Shown piece after piece: positions 38,401 to 46,212 of a DNA stretch of 64,000 nt. Each line of letters begins with the position of its first letter. Positions within the stretch are counted from its first letter, which is position 1. Location: NCBI RefSeq assembly GCF_018734325.1, contig NZ_CP073754.1, positions 434,001 to 498,000 of the forward strand. The letters are read 5' to 3'. Source of the DNA: Methylomonas paludis (GTDB lineage Bacteria; Pseudomonadota; Gammaproteobacteria; Methylococcales; Methylomonadaceae). Made by a program: the position numbers and the translations under genes. The notes under the pieces are model-generated. The model was not told the origin of the DNA and did no database searches. It saw only the letters and a list, made by a program, of their open reading frames with translations.

Positions 38401-39096
38401 AAGGCCATTTACCGTAACAGCTTGGCCGTTGATGGCGGCACCATTATCACTATCCCACAGGCTGTTCGCGCTGAGTGTCAACAGAGTGGCGTTACTGACG
38501 GCAACTTGATTGAGTGTGGCTTTGTCGGCATTAGTTAGCGTAATCGTAAAACTATCAGTCTGTAGCTTGCTGATTATGTCTTTAGTGCTAAAGTTAAAAT
38601 GGAAATTGCCGCTGCTGTCGCTCAGCGTAAAATGGCTCAAATTAATGCCATTCGTATGCCCATTATTAACAAACAGGCTGCCGGAGAATGTCAGTACGCC
38701 TTTGGCAGCGTTATAACTGACAGCCGATAAAGTCGGAACTGTGGCATCACTCACCGTAATGCTTTGCATAACAAATGGTTTGGCACCTTTGTCCCAGCCC
38801 TTACCGGCAGCAAGAATATTAGCCGCGCCATTGTTTGCCAATTGGCCATTATGATTGAGCAGGCCATTGACAGCTAACTGATCAGTAGCCGAGATTTGTA
38901 TCGTCACACTATTGCTGGTCGGTGTACCTGACACCTTACTGCTATTGGTCAACTGATAAGTATGACCACCATCCCCCGAAATACTAAAGCTTGTCACCTT
39001 AAAGTCGCTAGCCCTGGTGGTGAAGTTAGCTCCGGTCAATATCAGTTGACCGTTGAATGCATCATAGCTAACGCTGGCAATTGAAGGTGGAGACAT
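35455..39096 (-). CDS. Large calpain-like cysteine protease with NHL repeats, probably type I secreted
   Basis: A 1213-residue mosaic. Residues 1–465 hold four repeats of about 115 residues in two alternating types (A-B-A-B), each opening like 'SVSYDAATGVLTLSG'. After a spacer (470–600) comes a calpain-family C2 protease core with oxyanion Q623, nucleophile C629 ('QGHVNDCFLLA'), H786 ('SDHSFCVVGYD') and N804 ('LRNPWG'); all are present. Residues about 850–1100 are NHL repeats ('AVDNSGNVYVADNGNGAI') forming a beta-propeller. The last 100 residues resemble the C-terminal signal of type I secreted RTX proteins ('LYYNKSNGGVYYDAHD', ending 'HPAALSVADFQLVS'). There is no N-terminal signal peptide. 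Export route and substrate are inferred. Confidence 0.85.
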   Translation of the reverse strand: MSPPSIASVSYDAFNGQLILTGANFTTRASDFKVTSFSISGDGGHTYQLTNSSKVSGTPTSNSVTIQISATDQLAVNGLLNHNGQLANNGAANILAAGKGWDKGAKPFVMQSITVSDATVPTLSAVSYNAAKGVLTFSGSLFVNNGHTNGINLSHFTLSDSSGNFHFNFSTKDIISKLQTDSFTITLTNADKATLNQVAVSNATLLTLSANSLWDSDNGAAINGQAVTVNGLKPVLSQADYDAATGIMTLSGSNFSSVSANYKINDFHIKGDGAANYILSLDSYINSAISSNSIAIQLSVTDQLAVDGLLNQNGAKAGDGKTLYQLSASKGWDGGNNPLGAQGVMVSNAVAPSITAVSYDTASGVFSFSGSHLVKHGNSQNILLSAFKIIGNGSYTFSTTDTFSNFSASGFSVALSKADKTKVNTVINSNGTETFNGTAYNIRIKSHWDGDSSPAISTLGLSASGYNPLINQLLDTGVRADAVAQISNDALSYSGMLKILNDIAARGSVTANIFHDLTALVANFNTVGGIQVSPYLYNISNKLINGDPTNATWTGGAATAVTLGNLTIGSSADQIRELIQKWFLGGDLPATFSDYQVSSSHYLLSSSPIFNASGTPVITDINQGHVNDCFLLAALAEVAKCESSAITTMLTDNGNGTYGVRFFIDGVASYITVNKNLLYENSGTLLGNRSNSDIWASLIEIAYIQLNESGLGNAWSVINGGYSGAALTLITDKAAYTYNSSNYNAYAWTGLQSSLIKEVQDNDEVIFDCYGDRQDNSGRTTFVSDHSFCVVGYDSVTGDFILRNPWGVQTGQTWDTTFEASMADLQTIGAGQIDTLLPLDSNSLQEPAVATGFNNPTSTAVDNNGNIYVADSGDNAIKEISAGTHAVTTLASGFNNPVGVAVDNSGNVYVADNGNGAITEIAAGNHAANTLFTGVNAQSIAVDAGGDLFVTVNDIYYGQSIIEIAAGSNTPQTLASYANAQLSNLTIDQAGNLYFTTYTSGWLNGTLNINEISAGNHAVTTLDTLSAFGGHSIDVDSMGNIFFSAAIQVANGSGNINVIDEIAVGSNTLTRIDANVNADSISADHAGNLYIADSVNNAVEVISTSRIAAIPVLYLFDNKPGTPVVIDHYFKGNGQIELSQTAFGAFANTGTISATNFSNAGKATSHNDFLYYNKSNGGVYYDAHDASQAVEIAIVGLNSHPAALSVADFQLVS

Positions 39097-39270
39097 GAGA
39101 TGTTTGGCCGCTGATTTAAAATCAATAACTGATATTAGGGATTTATATTACAAATCATCCGGTTTTAAAAATTAAATTATGGTGACACCATATTTATTTT
39201 TATTAGCAGGGGATTACTGAAATAGCCTGCCTAAAATTTACCGCCTGATTGAGCAGGAAAACATATTTGA

Positions 39271-40644
39271 TCAACTACTCTGCACCGCCTTAAACAATCC
39301 CTTAATGATCTCACTCTGTACCCCATGCTCAACCATCGGCCCCGGATAATCACCAACCAGTCCGCCATCCCGCTGCTGATCTATTTGCTTAGGGCTTAAG
39401 TCACGCAATTCCGGCAGCCAGCGCCGGATGTAAACACCATCCGGGTCGAATTTCTGTTGCTGTAGCCAGGGGTTAAAAATCCGAAAATAAGGCTGAGCAT
39501 CACAACCGGTTGAAGCCGCCCATTGCCAGTTGCCGTTGTTGATGCAAGGGTCATAATCAATCAACTGCTGGGCAAAATAACGCTCACCCCAGCGCCAGCT
39601 GATATGCAGATCTTTCACCAGAAAAGAGGCGGTAATCATGCGCAAGCGGTTATGCATCCAGCCGGTTTCCCGCAATTCCCGCATCGCCGCATCCACTATC
39701 GGAAACCCGGTGCGTCCCTCGCTCCAGGCCTGAAACCTATCCATATCTTTCTGCCAGGGGATGGCATCATACTGGCGGTGAAAGGCATGACCAAACACAT
39801 GCGGGTAATGGAAGGCGATATGACTAAAAAAATCTCGCCAGTACAACTGCCTGAGCAAACCGTGTTCCGATCCCAGTTCCTGCGCAATGGCGTAATAAGC
39901 TTCCCTAACTGAACAGCAACCAAATTTAAGATAAGCCGATAAGCCGCTGGTGGCGGCCAGCGCCGGAATATCCCTTTGCACTGCATACTCCCTGCACTCC
40001 GTGACTTTGTGTTCCAAAATCGCCAGCGCCGGGCTGCGACCACCACGAAAAGGATTATGGTGCGAGGTTTGTAACTGCTTTAACCAGTCCGGTTCTTTAT
40101 ACTCAGGATAGTGCTGGACAAACTTGCCGGTGCTGACTGTTTGCGGTAAGGCCACCGGTATTTGCCGGGCGCGCCGGTAGAAGGGGGTAAACACCTGATA
40201 AGGTTGCCTAGAATCTTTCAACACCTGTTCCGGCTCATTGAGTAACAGATCGGCGTAACTGTTAAAATCCAGCCCGGCTTGCCGGCAATAGTGCTGTAAA
40301 TCAGCATCGCGATGGCGGCTGAACGGCGTGTAATCACGATTTACAAATACCGCCTCAATCTGCTGTTCCTGCCGTAAGCGGCTAAGCACCTGTTCCGGTT
40401 GATCGTTAAACAGATACAGAACCCCGTTCAGCTGGTGGGCTTGCTGCTGTAAATCAGCCAGCGCTTCCAGCATGAACTGCAGGCCGGGTAAGCTTTGATA
40501 AGGGTGAGGTTCAATTTGGCGCGGATCAAGAATAAAACACAGTAACACCTTTTCAGAAGCGGCCAGTGCCGCATTCAGGCCCCGGTTATCTGCAAGCCGC
40601 AGGTCGCGGCGAAAGATAAATGCCGACAGGCGGTAGCGAAACAT
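39271..40644 (-). CDS. phrB: Deoxyribodipyrimidine photolyase (class I)
   Basis: Flavoenzyme of 457 residues that uses blue light to split UV-induced pyrimidine dimers. The N-terminal antenna domain begins 'FIFRRDLRLADNRGL'; the FAD domain has 'GRTGFPIVDAAMRELRETGWMHNR', 'SFLVKDLHISWRWGE' and the electron-relay/dimer region 'NNGNWQWAASTGCDAQPYFRIFNP'. It starts 5 bases after the SDR gene, forming a three-gene operon with the membrane protein at 41986. Cryptochromes share the fold, but the substrate region favours photolyase. Confidence 0.93.
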   Translation of the reverse strand: MFRYRLSAFIFRRDLRLADNRGLNAALAASEKVLLCFILDPRQIEPHPYQSLPGLQFMLEALADLQQQAHQLNGVLYLFNDQPEQVLSRLRQEQQIEAVFVNRDYTPFSRHRDADLQHYCRQAGLDFNSYADLLLNEPEQVLKDSRQPYQVFTPFYRRARQIPVALPQTVSTGKFVQHYPEYKEPDWLKQLQTSHHNPFRGGRSPALAILEHKVTECREYAVQRDIPALAATSGLSAYLKFGCCSVREAYYAIAQELGSEHGLLRQLYWRDFFSHIAFHYPHVFGHAFHRQYDAIPWQKDMDRFQAWSEGRTGFPIVDAAMRELRETGWMHNRLRMITASFLVKDLHISWRWGERYFAQQLIDYDPCINNGNWQWAASTGCDAQPYFRIFNPWLQQQKFDPDGVYIRRWLPELRDLSPKQIDQQRDGGLVGDYPGPMVEHGVQSEIIKGLFKAVQSS

Positions 40645-40649
40645 GTGAT

Positions 40650-41561
40650 TTAATGAGGTCCAAAAATATCGGCCAAGGCGGCCTCCAGGGCAGGATAGGC
40701 AAAACTGAAACCGCTGCTCAGCAACCGTTCAGGACTCACGCGCTGACTGCCTAACACAAGTTCTGCCATTTCTCCCAACAAAGCTTGTAATAGCGGAGCG
40801 GGCAGGTTTAACAGGGCTGGTCGGTGTAGTTGTTTGGCTAAAGCGGCGGAAAACTCGGCATTGGTCACCGGTGCCGGCGCGGTAAAATTAAAGGGACCGG
40901 ACAGCTCAGGGTGCTGAACTAAAAAATCCATCCCGGCCAGCCAATCTTTCCGGTGAATCCACGACATCCATTGTTGGCCGCTGCCCAGTTTACCGCCCAA
41001 CCCCAGCCGGTAGGCCGGCAGCATGTTCTGCAGCATACCGCCTTGCTGGTCCAGCACCAGGCCGGTTCTGATCAGACACACCCGAACCCCCAGGTTTTCA
41101 GCTTGCAATGCCGCCGCTTCCCAGTCAGAACAAAGCTGTTGGGAAAAATCTGTCTTGCCGGGGCTGGCTTCGGTTAACAAGGTATTCCCCCGATTGCCGT
41201 AAATGCCAATGGCCGAGCCGCTCAACAATACTTCAGGCTTTTGCTTCAGGCCGGCGATAAAAGCCAGCAGGTTTTCAGTGCCGGCGATACGGCTGTCGCG
41301 CAATAACAGCTTGCGGGCCAAACTCCAGCGTCCGCCAAAAATAGGGGCACCGGCCAGATTTACGATAACGTCAAACCGGCTGTCGGCAGACAATGTTTGC
41401 AGATTGGTGGTTATCTTAATGGCAGGGTGCAGATGTTTGGCGGCATCCGCCGGGTTACGGCTCAGCACCGTGATCTGCCAGCCTTGTCTTAGCCATAAAT
41501 CACATAAAGCTGCGCCCAAAAAGCCGCTGCCGCCGGTGATCAAAATATGTTTGCTGTTCAT
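40650..41561 (-). CDS. TIGR01777-type NAD-dependent epimerase (SDR39U1/YfcH-like)
   Basis: Extended short-chain dehydrogenase of 303 residues. It has the Rossmann motif 'ILITGGSGFLGAALC', the family's 'NLAGAPI' and 'SGSAIGIYG' and a C-terminal tail with 'LLSSGFSFAYPALEAALADI', which is diagnostic of TIGR01777. ATG 41561 overlaps the stop of the upstream membrane-protein gene as ATGA, which supports this start over the distal 41642. Homologues often sit with photolyase and LitR-type regulators in other proteobacteria (from memory). Its substrate is unknown. Confidence 0.88.
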   Translation of the reverse strand: MNSKHILITGGSGFLGAALCDLWLRQGWQITVLSRNPADAAKHLHPAIKITTNLQTLSADSRFDVIVNLAGAPIFGGRWSLARKLLLRDSRIAGTENLLAFIAGLKQKPEVLLSGSAIGIYGNRGNTLLTEASPGKTDFSQQLCSDWEAAALQAENLGVRVCLIRTGLVLDQQGGMLQNMLPAYRLGLGGKLGSGQQWMSWIHRKDWLAGMDFLVQHPELSGPFNFTAPAPVTNAEFSAALAKQLHRPALLNLPAPLLQALLGEMAELVLGSQRVSPERLLSSGFSFAYPALEAALADIFGPH

Positions 41562-41986
41562 TGTTGCGGGTGTGGTTTGGGTAGTTTTAACTGGATGCCT
41601 GCGTAGCATAAATGGGATAAACCCAAGTATAAAAACAGGCAACTATAATTATCGTCAACCGGTACCTGATTGATAAAACCGTAAAAATCGATCGACACCA
41701 TTAACAGTAGCACAAAAATGCCCATGATCAGAATGCCCTGAAATTGTTGCGTCAGCCGGCAATAGCTGTACACGGCAATTTCGGTGACACACAGATAAAT
41801 CAGCATTAAGCGGAAATTACCCATCATTGGTCCATACAGTTCGCTTTCATCAGCAAAAAACTGGCTCTCACCCTGAAAAGAAGTCAGGCTAACGTACAAT
41901 AAAAACAACAGAGCCGCATTAAAATTTAATACAGAAATCCATCTGAGTAAATTCACACTTTTGCCGACACTAATATTTTGCTGCAT
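41558..41986 (-). CDS. Four-TM membrane protein of unknown function
   Basis: A 142-residue integral membrane protein with four predicted helices (about 14–34, 58–75, 83–101 and 114–133). I cannot assign it a family; a short acidic loop ('FFADESELYGP') lies between helices 1 and 2. It is the first gene of the operon with the SDR (ATGA overlap) and photolyase. A hairpin with seven U residues ends only 17 bases before its start, leaving no room for a promoter in between, which suggests attenuation or read-through from upstream. Confidence 0.75.
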   Translation of the reverse strand: MQQNISVGKSVNLLRWISVLNFNAALLFLLYVSLTSFQGESQFFADESELYGPMMGNFRLMLIYLCVTEIAVYSYCRLTQQFQGILIMGIFVLLLMVSIDFYGFINQVPVDDNYSCLFLYLGLSHLCYAGIQLKLPKPHPQQ

Positions 41987-42011
41987 GATAATTACCTATA
42001 GCCAAAAAAAT

Positions 42012-42041
42012 GCCCTTCAGAAGTACTGCATTTTGAAGGGC
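42012..42041 (-). terminator. Intrinsic terminator or attenuator before the 41986 gene
   Basis: On the minus strand GCCCTTCA and TGAAGGGC pair (8 bp), and the RNA continues with a run of seven U residues (42010–42004), the classic intrinsic terminator form. It lies downstream of ftsH but only 17 bases before the ATG at 41986 of the membrane-protein/SDR/photolyase operon. Confidence 0.8.
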
Positions 42042-42088
42042 ACATAGAGGAGGAAAATAAATTCCTGCTGAGAGGCCATGTCGGACTA

Positions 42089-42119
42089 AGGGTTGATATA
42101 CATATTGCCTATCAACCCT
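42089..42119 (-). terminator. Hairpin just after ftsH
   Basis: AGGGTTGATA and TATCAACCCT form a perfect 10-bp stem with an 11-base loop, 10 bases downstream of the ftsH stop codon on the minus strand. It lacks a following U-run, so it may protect the ftsH 3' end while the second hairpin (42012–42041) does the terminating. Confidence 0.6.
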
Positions 42120-42128
42120 GGACTGTCC

Positions 42129-44027
42129 TCAGGATAGCGCCAATTGTCCTACATCGTTTACCGGCTCGGTACTGTCACTGTCTGCCGCTACTGGCTCGGC
42201 TATTTCTATCGGCTCCGGCTCCGGTTCTGGCGGCGCCAGCACCTTACCCTGCAGCAACTCATCAATCTGGAATTTATCAATGGTTTCCCAATCGAGCAGA
42301 GCATGAGCCATATTGTGCAGAATCTGCATATTCTCTTTGAGTATGGTTTCCGCCCGTAAATAGTTGCTGTCTATCACCTTACGGATTTCTTCATCGATGA
42401 TTTGTGCCATCTGTTCGGACATCGGCTTGGCTTGTGAGCCCATATAACCGCCTTCGTTATCGCCGTAATCCATAGGCCCCAGTCGGTCGGACAAGCCCCA
42501 TTTGGTGACCATGTTACGGGCTAGCTGGGTGGCACGCTGGATGTCGTTGGAAGCCCCGGTGGTGACTTTATTTTTGCCGTAAATCAGGGCTTCAGCCACC
42601 CGGCCACCAAACAGGCTGGCAATCTGGCTTTCCAGTTTGTCTTTGCTGGCGCTGTACTGGTCGCGTTCCGGCAAGAACATGGTAATGCCCAAAGCCCCGC
42701 CGCGCGGCATGATGCTGACTTTGTACACCGGGTCGTGTTCAGGTACGTTGCGGCCCACAATGGCATGGCCGGCTTCATGGTAAGCGGTCATCAGCAGTTC
42801 TTCCCGGCCCATGACCATGGTGCGCTTTTCGGCACCCATGATCATTTTGTCGCGGGCTTTGTCCAGGTTCTGCATGGTCACCACCCGCTGGTTGTTACGT
42901 GCGGCAAACAAAGCGCCTTCGTTGATCAGATTGGCCAGTTCGGCCCCGGAAAAACCGGGGGTACCGCGTGCCAGGTCGTTGATGTTGACATCATCGGCCA
43001 AAGGTACCCGGTTACCATGCACTTTAAGGATTTGTTCGCGGCCCTTCAGATCAGGCAAGCCCACTTGCACCTGCCGGTCAAACCGGCCCGGTCTGAGCAG
43101 GGCTTTATCCAGCACATCGGCACGGTTGGTGGCGGCTATCACAATAATGCCTTCATTGCCGCTAAAGCCGTCCATTTCCACCAGTAACTGGTTCAGGGTT
43201 TGTTCACGCTCATCATTACCGCCCCCCATGCCGGAAGCCCCGCGTTGCCGGCCTACCGCATCGATTTCGTCGATAAAAATAATGCAGGGCGCCCGCTTTT
43301 TGGCCTGTTCAAACATATCCCGCACCCGGGAGGCGCCGACACCGACAAACATTTCCACAAAGTCGGAACCGGAGATGGAAAAGAACGGTACTCCGGCTTC
43401 GCCGGCAATGGCTCTGGCCAGCAGGGTTTTACCGGTACCGGGAGGTCCCACCATCAACACCCCGCGCGGAATCTTGCCGCCCAGGGCTTCATATTTGCCG
43501 GGGGCTTTCAGAAAGTCCACCATTTCCACCACATCTTCTTTGGCTTCTTCCACTCCGGCCACATCGGTAAAACGCACCTTCACCTGATCTTCCGCCATCA
43601 GCTTGGCCCGGCTTTTACCAAAGCTGTTCTGGCCGCCGGCGCCCATTTGCTGTTGTTTGCGCATGAAATACACAAATACCGCAATCAATAATAAGGTTGG
43701 CGCCCAGGACATCACTATTTGCATGATGGTCGAAGGCTGTTCGGGTTTTTCAACTTTGATTTTTACCCCATATTCCAGCAATTCGTCGATCAGGCGCGGA
43801 TCATTGGGATTATAAGTATTGAAATATTCACCGCTTTGCCGGCGGCCTTCCACATTATTACCATCGATAACCACTTCGGCGATGGCGTGGCTGCGAATGT
43901 CCGCTATAAAGTCAGAATAGGTAACACTATAGTTTTGCTCGTAATGCGGGGTAGGGCGATTAAAATAATTAAAAAGTATCACACCAATCACGGTGAGTAC
44001 GGTAAAGCGGACAAGATGTTTTAACAT
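42129..44027 (-). CDS. ftsH: ATP-dependent zinc metalloprotease FtsH
   Basis: Membrane-bound AAA+ protease of 632 residues that removes damaged or unassembled membrane proteins. Two TM helices (about 4–24 and 105–123) flank a periplasmic domain; the AAA domain has Walker A '[11 protein letters not shown]' and the pore motif '[17 protein letters not shown]'; the zinc site is HEAGH. An acidic, Pro/Glu-rich tail ends the protein. It follows hflK–hflC on the same strand with a 123-base gap. In E. coli ftsH lies apart from hflKC, so this arrangement is compact. Whether this is the only FtsH of the organism cannot be seen. Confidence 0.95.
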   Translation of the reverse strand: MLKHLVRFTVLTVIGVILFNYFNRPTPHYEQNYSVTYSDFIADIRSHAIAEVVIDGNNVEGRRQSGEYFNTYNPNDPRLIDELLEYGVKIKVEKPEQPSTIMQIVMSWAPTLLLIAVFVYFMRKQQQMGAGGQNSFGKSRAKLMAEDQVKVRFTDVAGVEEAKEDVVEMVDFLKAPGKYEALGGKIPRGVLMVGPPGTGKTLLARAIAGEAGVPFFSISGSDFVEMFVGVGASRVRDMFEQAKKRAPCIIFIDEIDAVGRQRGASGMGGGNDEREQTLNQLLVEMDGFSGNEGIIVIAATNRADVLDKALLRPGRFDRQVQVGLPDLKGREQILKVHGNRVPLADDVNINDLARGTPGFSGAELANLINEGALFAARNNQRVVTMQNLDKARDKMIMGAEKRTMVMGREELLMTAYHEAGHAIVGRNVPEHDPVYKVSIMPRGGALGITMFLPERDQYSASKDKLESQIASLFGGRVAEALIYGKNKVTTGASNDIQRATQLARNMVTKWGLSDRLGPMDYGDNEGGYMGSQAKPMSEQMAQIIDEEIRKVIDSNYLRAETILKENMQILHNMAHALLDWETIDKFQIDELLQGKVLAPPEPEPEPIEIAEPVAADSDSTEPVNDVGQLALS

Positions 44028-44150
44028 GATAATGACCTCTGCAGATTTCAGAAACTAAGGCCCGGCAGGGCTGTGCCTGAATAACTGATTAAATTATATT
44101 CGGCAGACCGGTCTAGGGTTTAAACCGCAACCGGTCCGCCGATGTCAGCC

Positions 44151-45017
44151 TTATTTCTCGTTATTAAAATACCTGAAGAAATCCGAATCGGGTTTTAACA
44201 CCAGGGTGTCGTCGGTTTTTTCAAAGGCGGTTTGATAAGCCTGCAGGCTGCGGTAAAACGCATAGAACTCGGGGTTCTTGCCGTAGCTGGCCGCATAGAT
44301 TTCTGCAGATTCGGCATCAGCCCGGCCTCGGCGGTTTTCGGCTTCTCGCTGGGCGTTGGCCAGCAGGATCTGGCGCTGTTTGTCGGCTTCGGCGCTGATC
44401 AGTTCGGCGCTTTCGGCACCCTGGGAGCGGAATTCCCGCGCCACTCTTTCCCGTTCGGCGCGCATGCGCTGAAACACGGAGCTGCTGACTTCTGGCGGCA
44501 GGTCGATGCGTTTGATGCGAATGTCGATCAGTTCGATGCCGAATTTGCCGGCCACCGGGGCGAGTTTGTCCAGCAGGGTTTGGCCCAGTTCGCTGCGGTC
44601 TTCGGTGATCAGTTGTTTGATGGTGCGCAGGCCAAATTCGCCGCGCATGGCATCTTTCATGATCTGGTCCAGACGCAGGTTGGCCTGGTATTCGTCGCCG
44701 CCGACGGTGGTATAAAACAAGCCGACATCACCGATGCGCCATTTGGCGAAGGAGTCGACGATGACGTTCTTTTTTTCGGAGGTGAGGAAGCGTTCGGATT
44801 TGGTGTCCAGGGTCAGCACTCGGGCGTCAAAGGTTCTGACGTTGTTGATGATGGGGGTTTTGATATGCAGTCCAGGGGCAAATTCGGTGCTGACCATTTT
44901 ACCCAGCCGAAACAGGATGGCTTTTTGGTGCTGTTCGACATAGAACACTGACAGGTAGCCGGCCAGTAATACGGTGAGACTGGCCGGAATGATGAGGCTG
45001 AGAGTTTTGTTGTTCAT
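44151..45017 (-). CDS. hflC: FtsH modulator HflC
   Basis: Band-7/SPFH membrane protein of 288 residues. One N-terminal TM helix (about 6–24) is followed by the SPFH domain ('VEQHQKAILFRLGKM', 'IRIKRIDLPPEVSSSVFQRM') and a long helix rich in Arg, Glu and Ala. With HflK it forms a large cage around FtsH hexamers and restrains proteolysis of membrane proteins. It overlaps hflK by four bases (ATGA) and lies upstream of ftsH. Confidence 0.93.
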   Translation of the reverse strand: MNNKTLSLIIPASLTVLLAGYLSVFYVEQHQKAILFRLGKMVSTEFAPGLHIKTPIINNVRTFDARVLTLDTKSERFLTSEKKNVIVDSFAKWRIGDVGLFYTTVGGDEYQANLRLDQIMKDAMRGEFGLRTIKQLITEDRSELGQTLLDKLAPVAGKFGIELIDIRIKRIDLPPEVSSSVFQRMRAERERVAREFRSQGAESAELISAEADKQRQILLANAQREAENRRGRADAESAEIYAASYGKNPEFYAFYRSLQAYQTAFEKTDDTLVLKPDSDFFRYFNNEK

Positions 45018-46171
45018 GGTTTGCTCCGGCTGGGACGTAGTTCGGGGGCGGCGGCTTTGTGGTTATGGGCGGCTTCGCCGCTGTTGTCCGGGCTGCCGAG
45101 GTCAGCTACGGGGTGTTTGCTGCCGGCGGCCTGGGCTTCGGCATTGGCCAGCGGCATGTAGAATTGCGGGGCGTTCTGGGTGGATTCGATCAGGATTTTA
45201 CGACTGCCGCTATAGAGTTTTTCTTTGGCTTCCAGATACAGGCGTTTGCGGGTAATGGCGGGATTTTTTTCGTATTCCACCAGAAGTTGATCAAAGCGTT
45301 CGGTTTCGCCTTTGGCTTTAGCCACTTTTTCGGCCTGGTACGCATCGGCTTCCTGGAGTAAACGGGCAGAGGCGCCACGGGCTTTGGGCAGGATTTCGTT
45401 GCTGTAGGCTTCGGCTTCGTTGATCAGGCGCTGTTTGTCTTCACGGGCGCGGATGGCGTCTTCAAAAGCCCCTTGTACTTCTTCAGGCGGCTGGGCGTCT
45501 TGCAGGTTGACGCTGGCGATGGTGATGCCGGCCTGATAGCGGTCCATGGCGGTCTGGATCTGACTTTTGATTTCGGCCACGATTTCGCTGCGACCTTCGG
45601 TCAATACAAAATCCATATCATGCTGGCCGATCACGGCGCGTTCCACGCTTTCGGTCAGTTGTTTCAAAGTGGCTTCGCTGTCTTTGACATTGAACAGATA
45701 GTCTTTGGCATTATTGATCTGATACTGCACCGCCAACCGGACATTGATGATGTTCTCATCCCGGGTCAGCATCAGCGACTCCTGGGGAATATTGGCGGCT
45801 TTGGCAAAGCGTCCGGAATCGCGGTAGCCCACTTCGATAAAGCGTTGCTGTTCCACATTCACCACTTTCACGCTTTCCAGCGGCAGCGGCCAATGCCAGT
45901 TCAGGCCGGGCAAGGTGGTGTCGGCATAAGCGCCAAACCGGCTGACCACGCCTCGGTTGCCCTGATCGACAATATACCAGCCGCTGCCCAGCCAGGCCAC
46001 CAGCAGCCCGGCACCGGCTACTGCCGCCACTTTCTGCACCCCAAACAGTTGCTGATGGGATTGATAAAAGTCACTGCCGCGCTGGCTCAGGCGTTGCCAG
46101 TGCTTATCAATCTCCGCTTTCCAATCGGGTGGCGGAGTGGGTTTGCTGGTGTTAGGTTTTTCTGTAGACAT
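45014..46171 (-). CDS. hflK: FtsH modulator HflK
   Basis: SPFH/band-7 partner of HflC, 385 residues. A Pro-rich N-terminus, one TM helix (about 48–68) and the band-7 domain ('VDQGNRGVVSRFGAY', 'SVNLQDAQPPEEVQGAFEDA') are visible, ending in a low-complexity tail. The RBS AGAGGAG is strong. It starts 41 bases after the stop of the sigma-factor gene on the same strand, so it could be read from the sigma-gene promoter, which would tie FtsH control to that regulator. Confidence 0.93.
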   Translation of the reverse strand: MSTEKPNTSKPTPPPDWKAEIDKHWQRLSQRGSDFYQSHQQLFGVQKVAAVAGAGLLVAWLGSGWYIVDQGNRGVVSRFGAYADTTLPGLNWHWPLPLESVKVVNVEQQRFIEVGYRDSGRFAKAANIPQESLMLTRDENIINVRLAVQYQINNAKDYLFNVKDSEATLKQLTESVERAVIGQHDMDFVLTEGRSEIVAEIKSQIQTAMDRYQAGITIASVNLQDAQPPEEVQGAFEDAIRAREDKQRLINEAEAYSNEILPKARGASARLLQEADAYQAEKVAKAKGETERFDQLLVEYEKNPAITRKRLYLEAKEKLYSGSRKILIESTQNAPQFYMPLANAEAQAAGSKHPVADLGSPDNSGEAAHNHKAAAPELRPSRSKP

Positions 46172-46212
46172 GGTAACTCCTCTTATTAAAGTGACTAGGC
46201 TCTGGTCATTTC

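Noticed and set aside
42144-44024. Long plus-strand frames opposite ftsH, and similar ones opposite hflC and hflK.
   Set aside because: They are antisense shadows of well-conserved genes and have no supported products.
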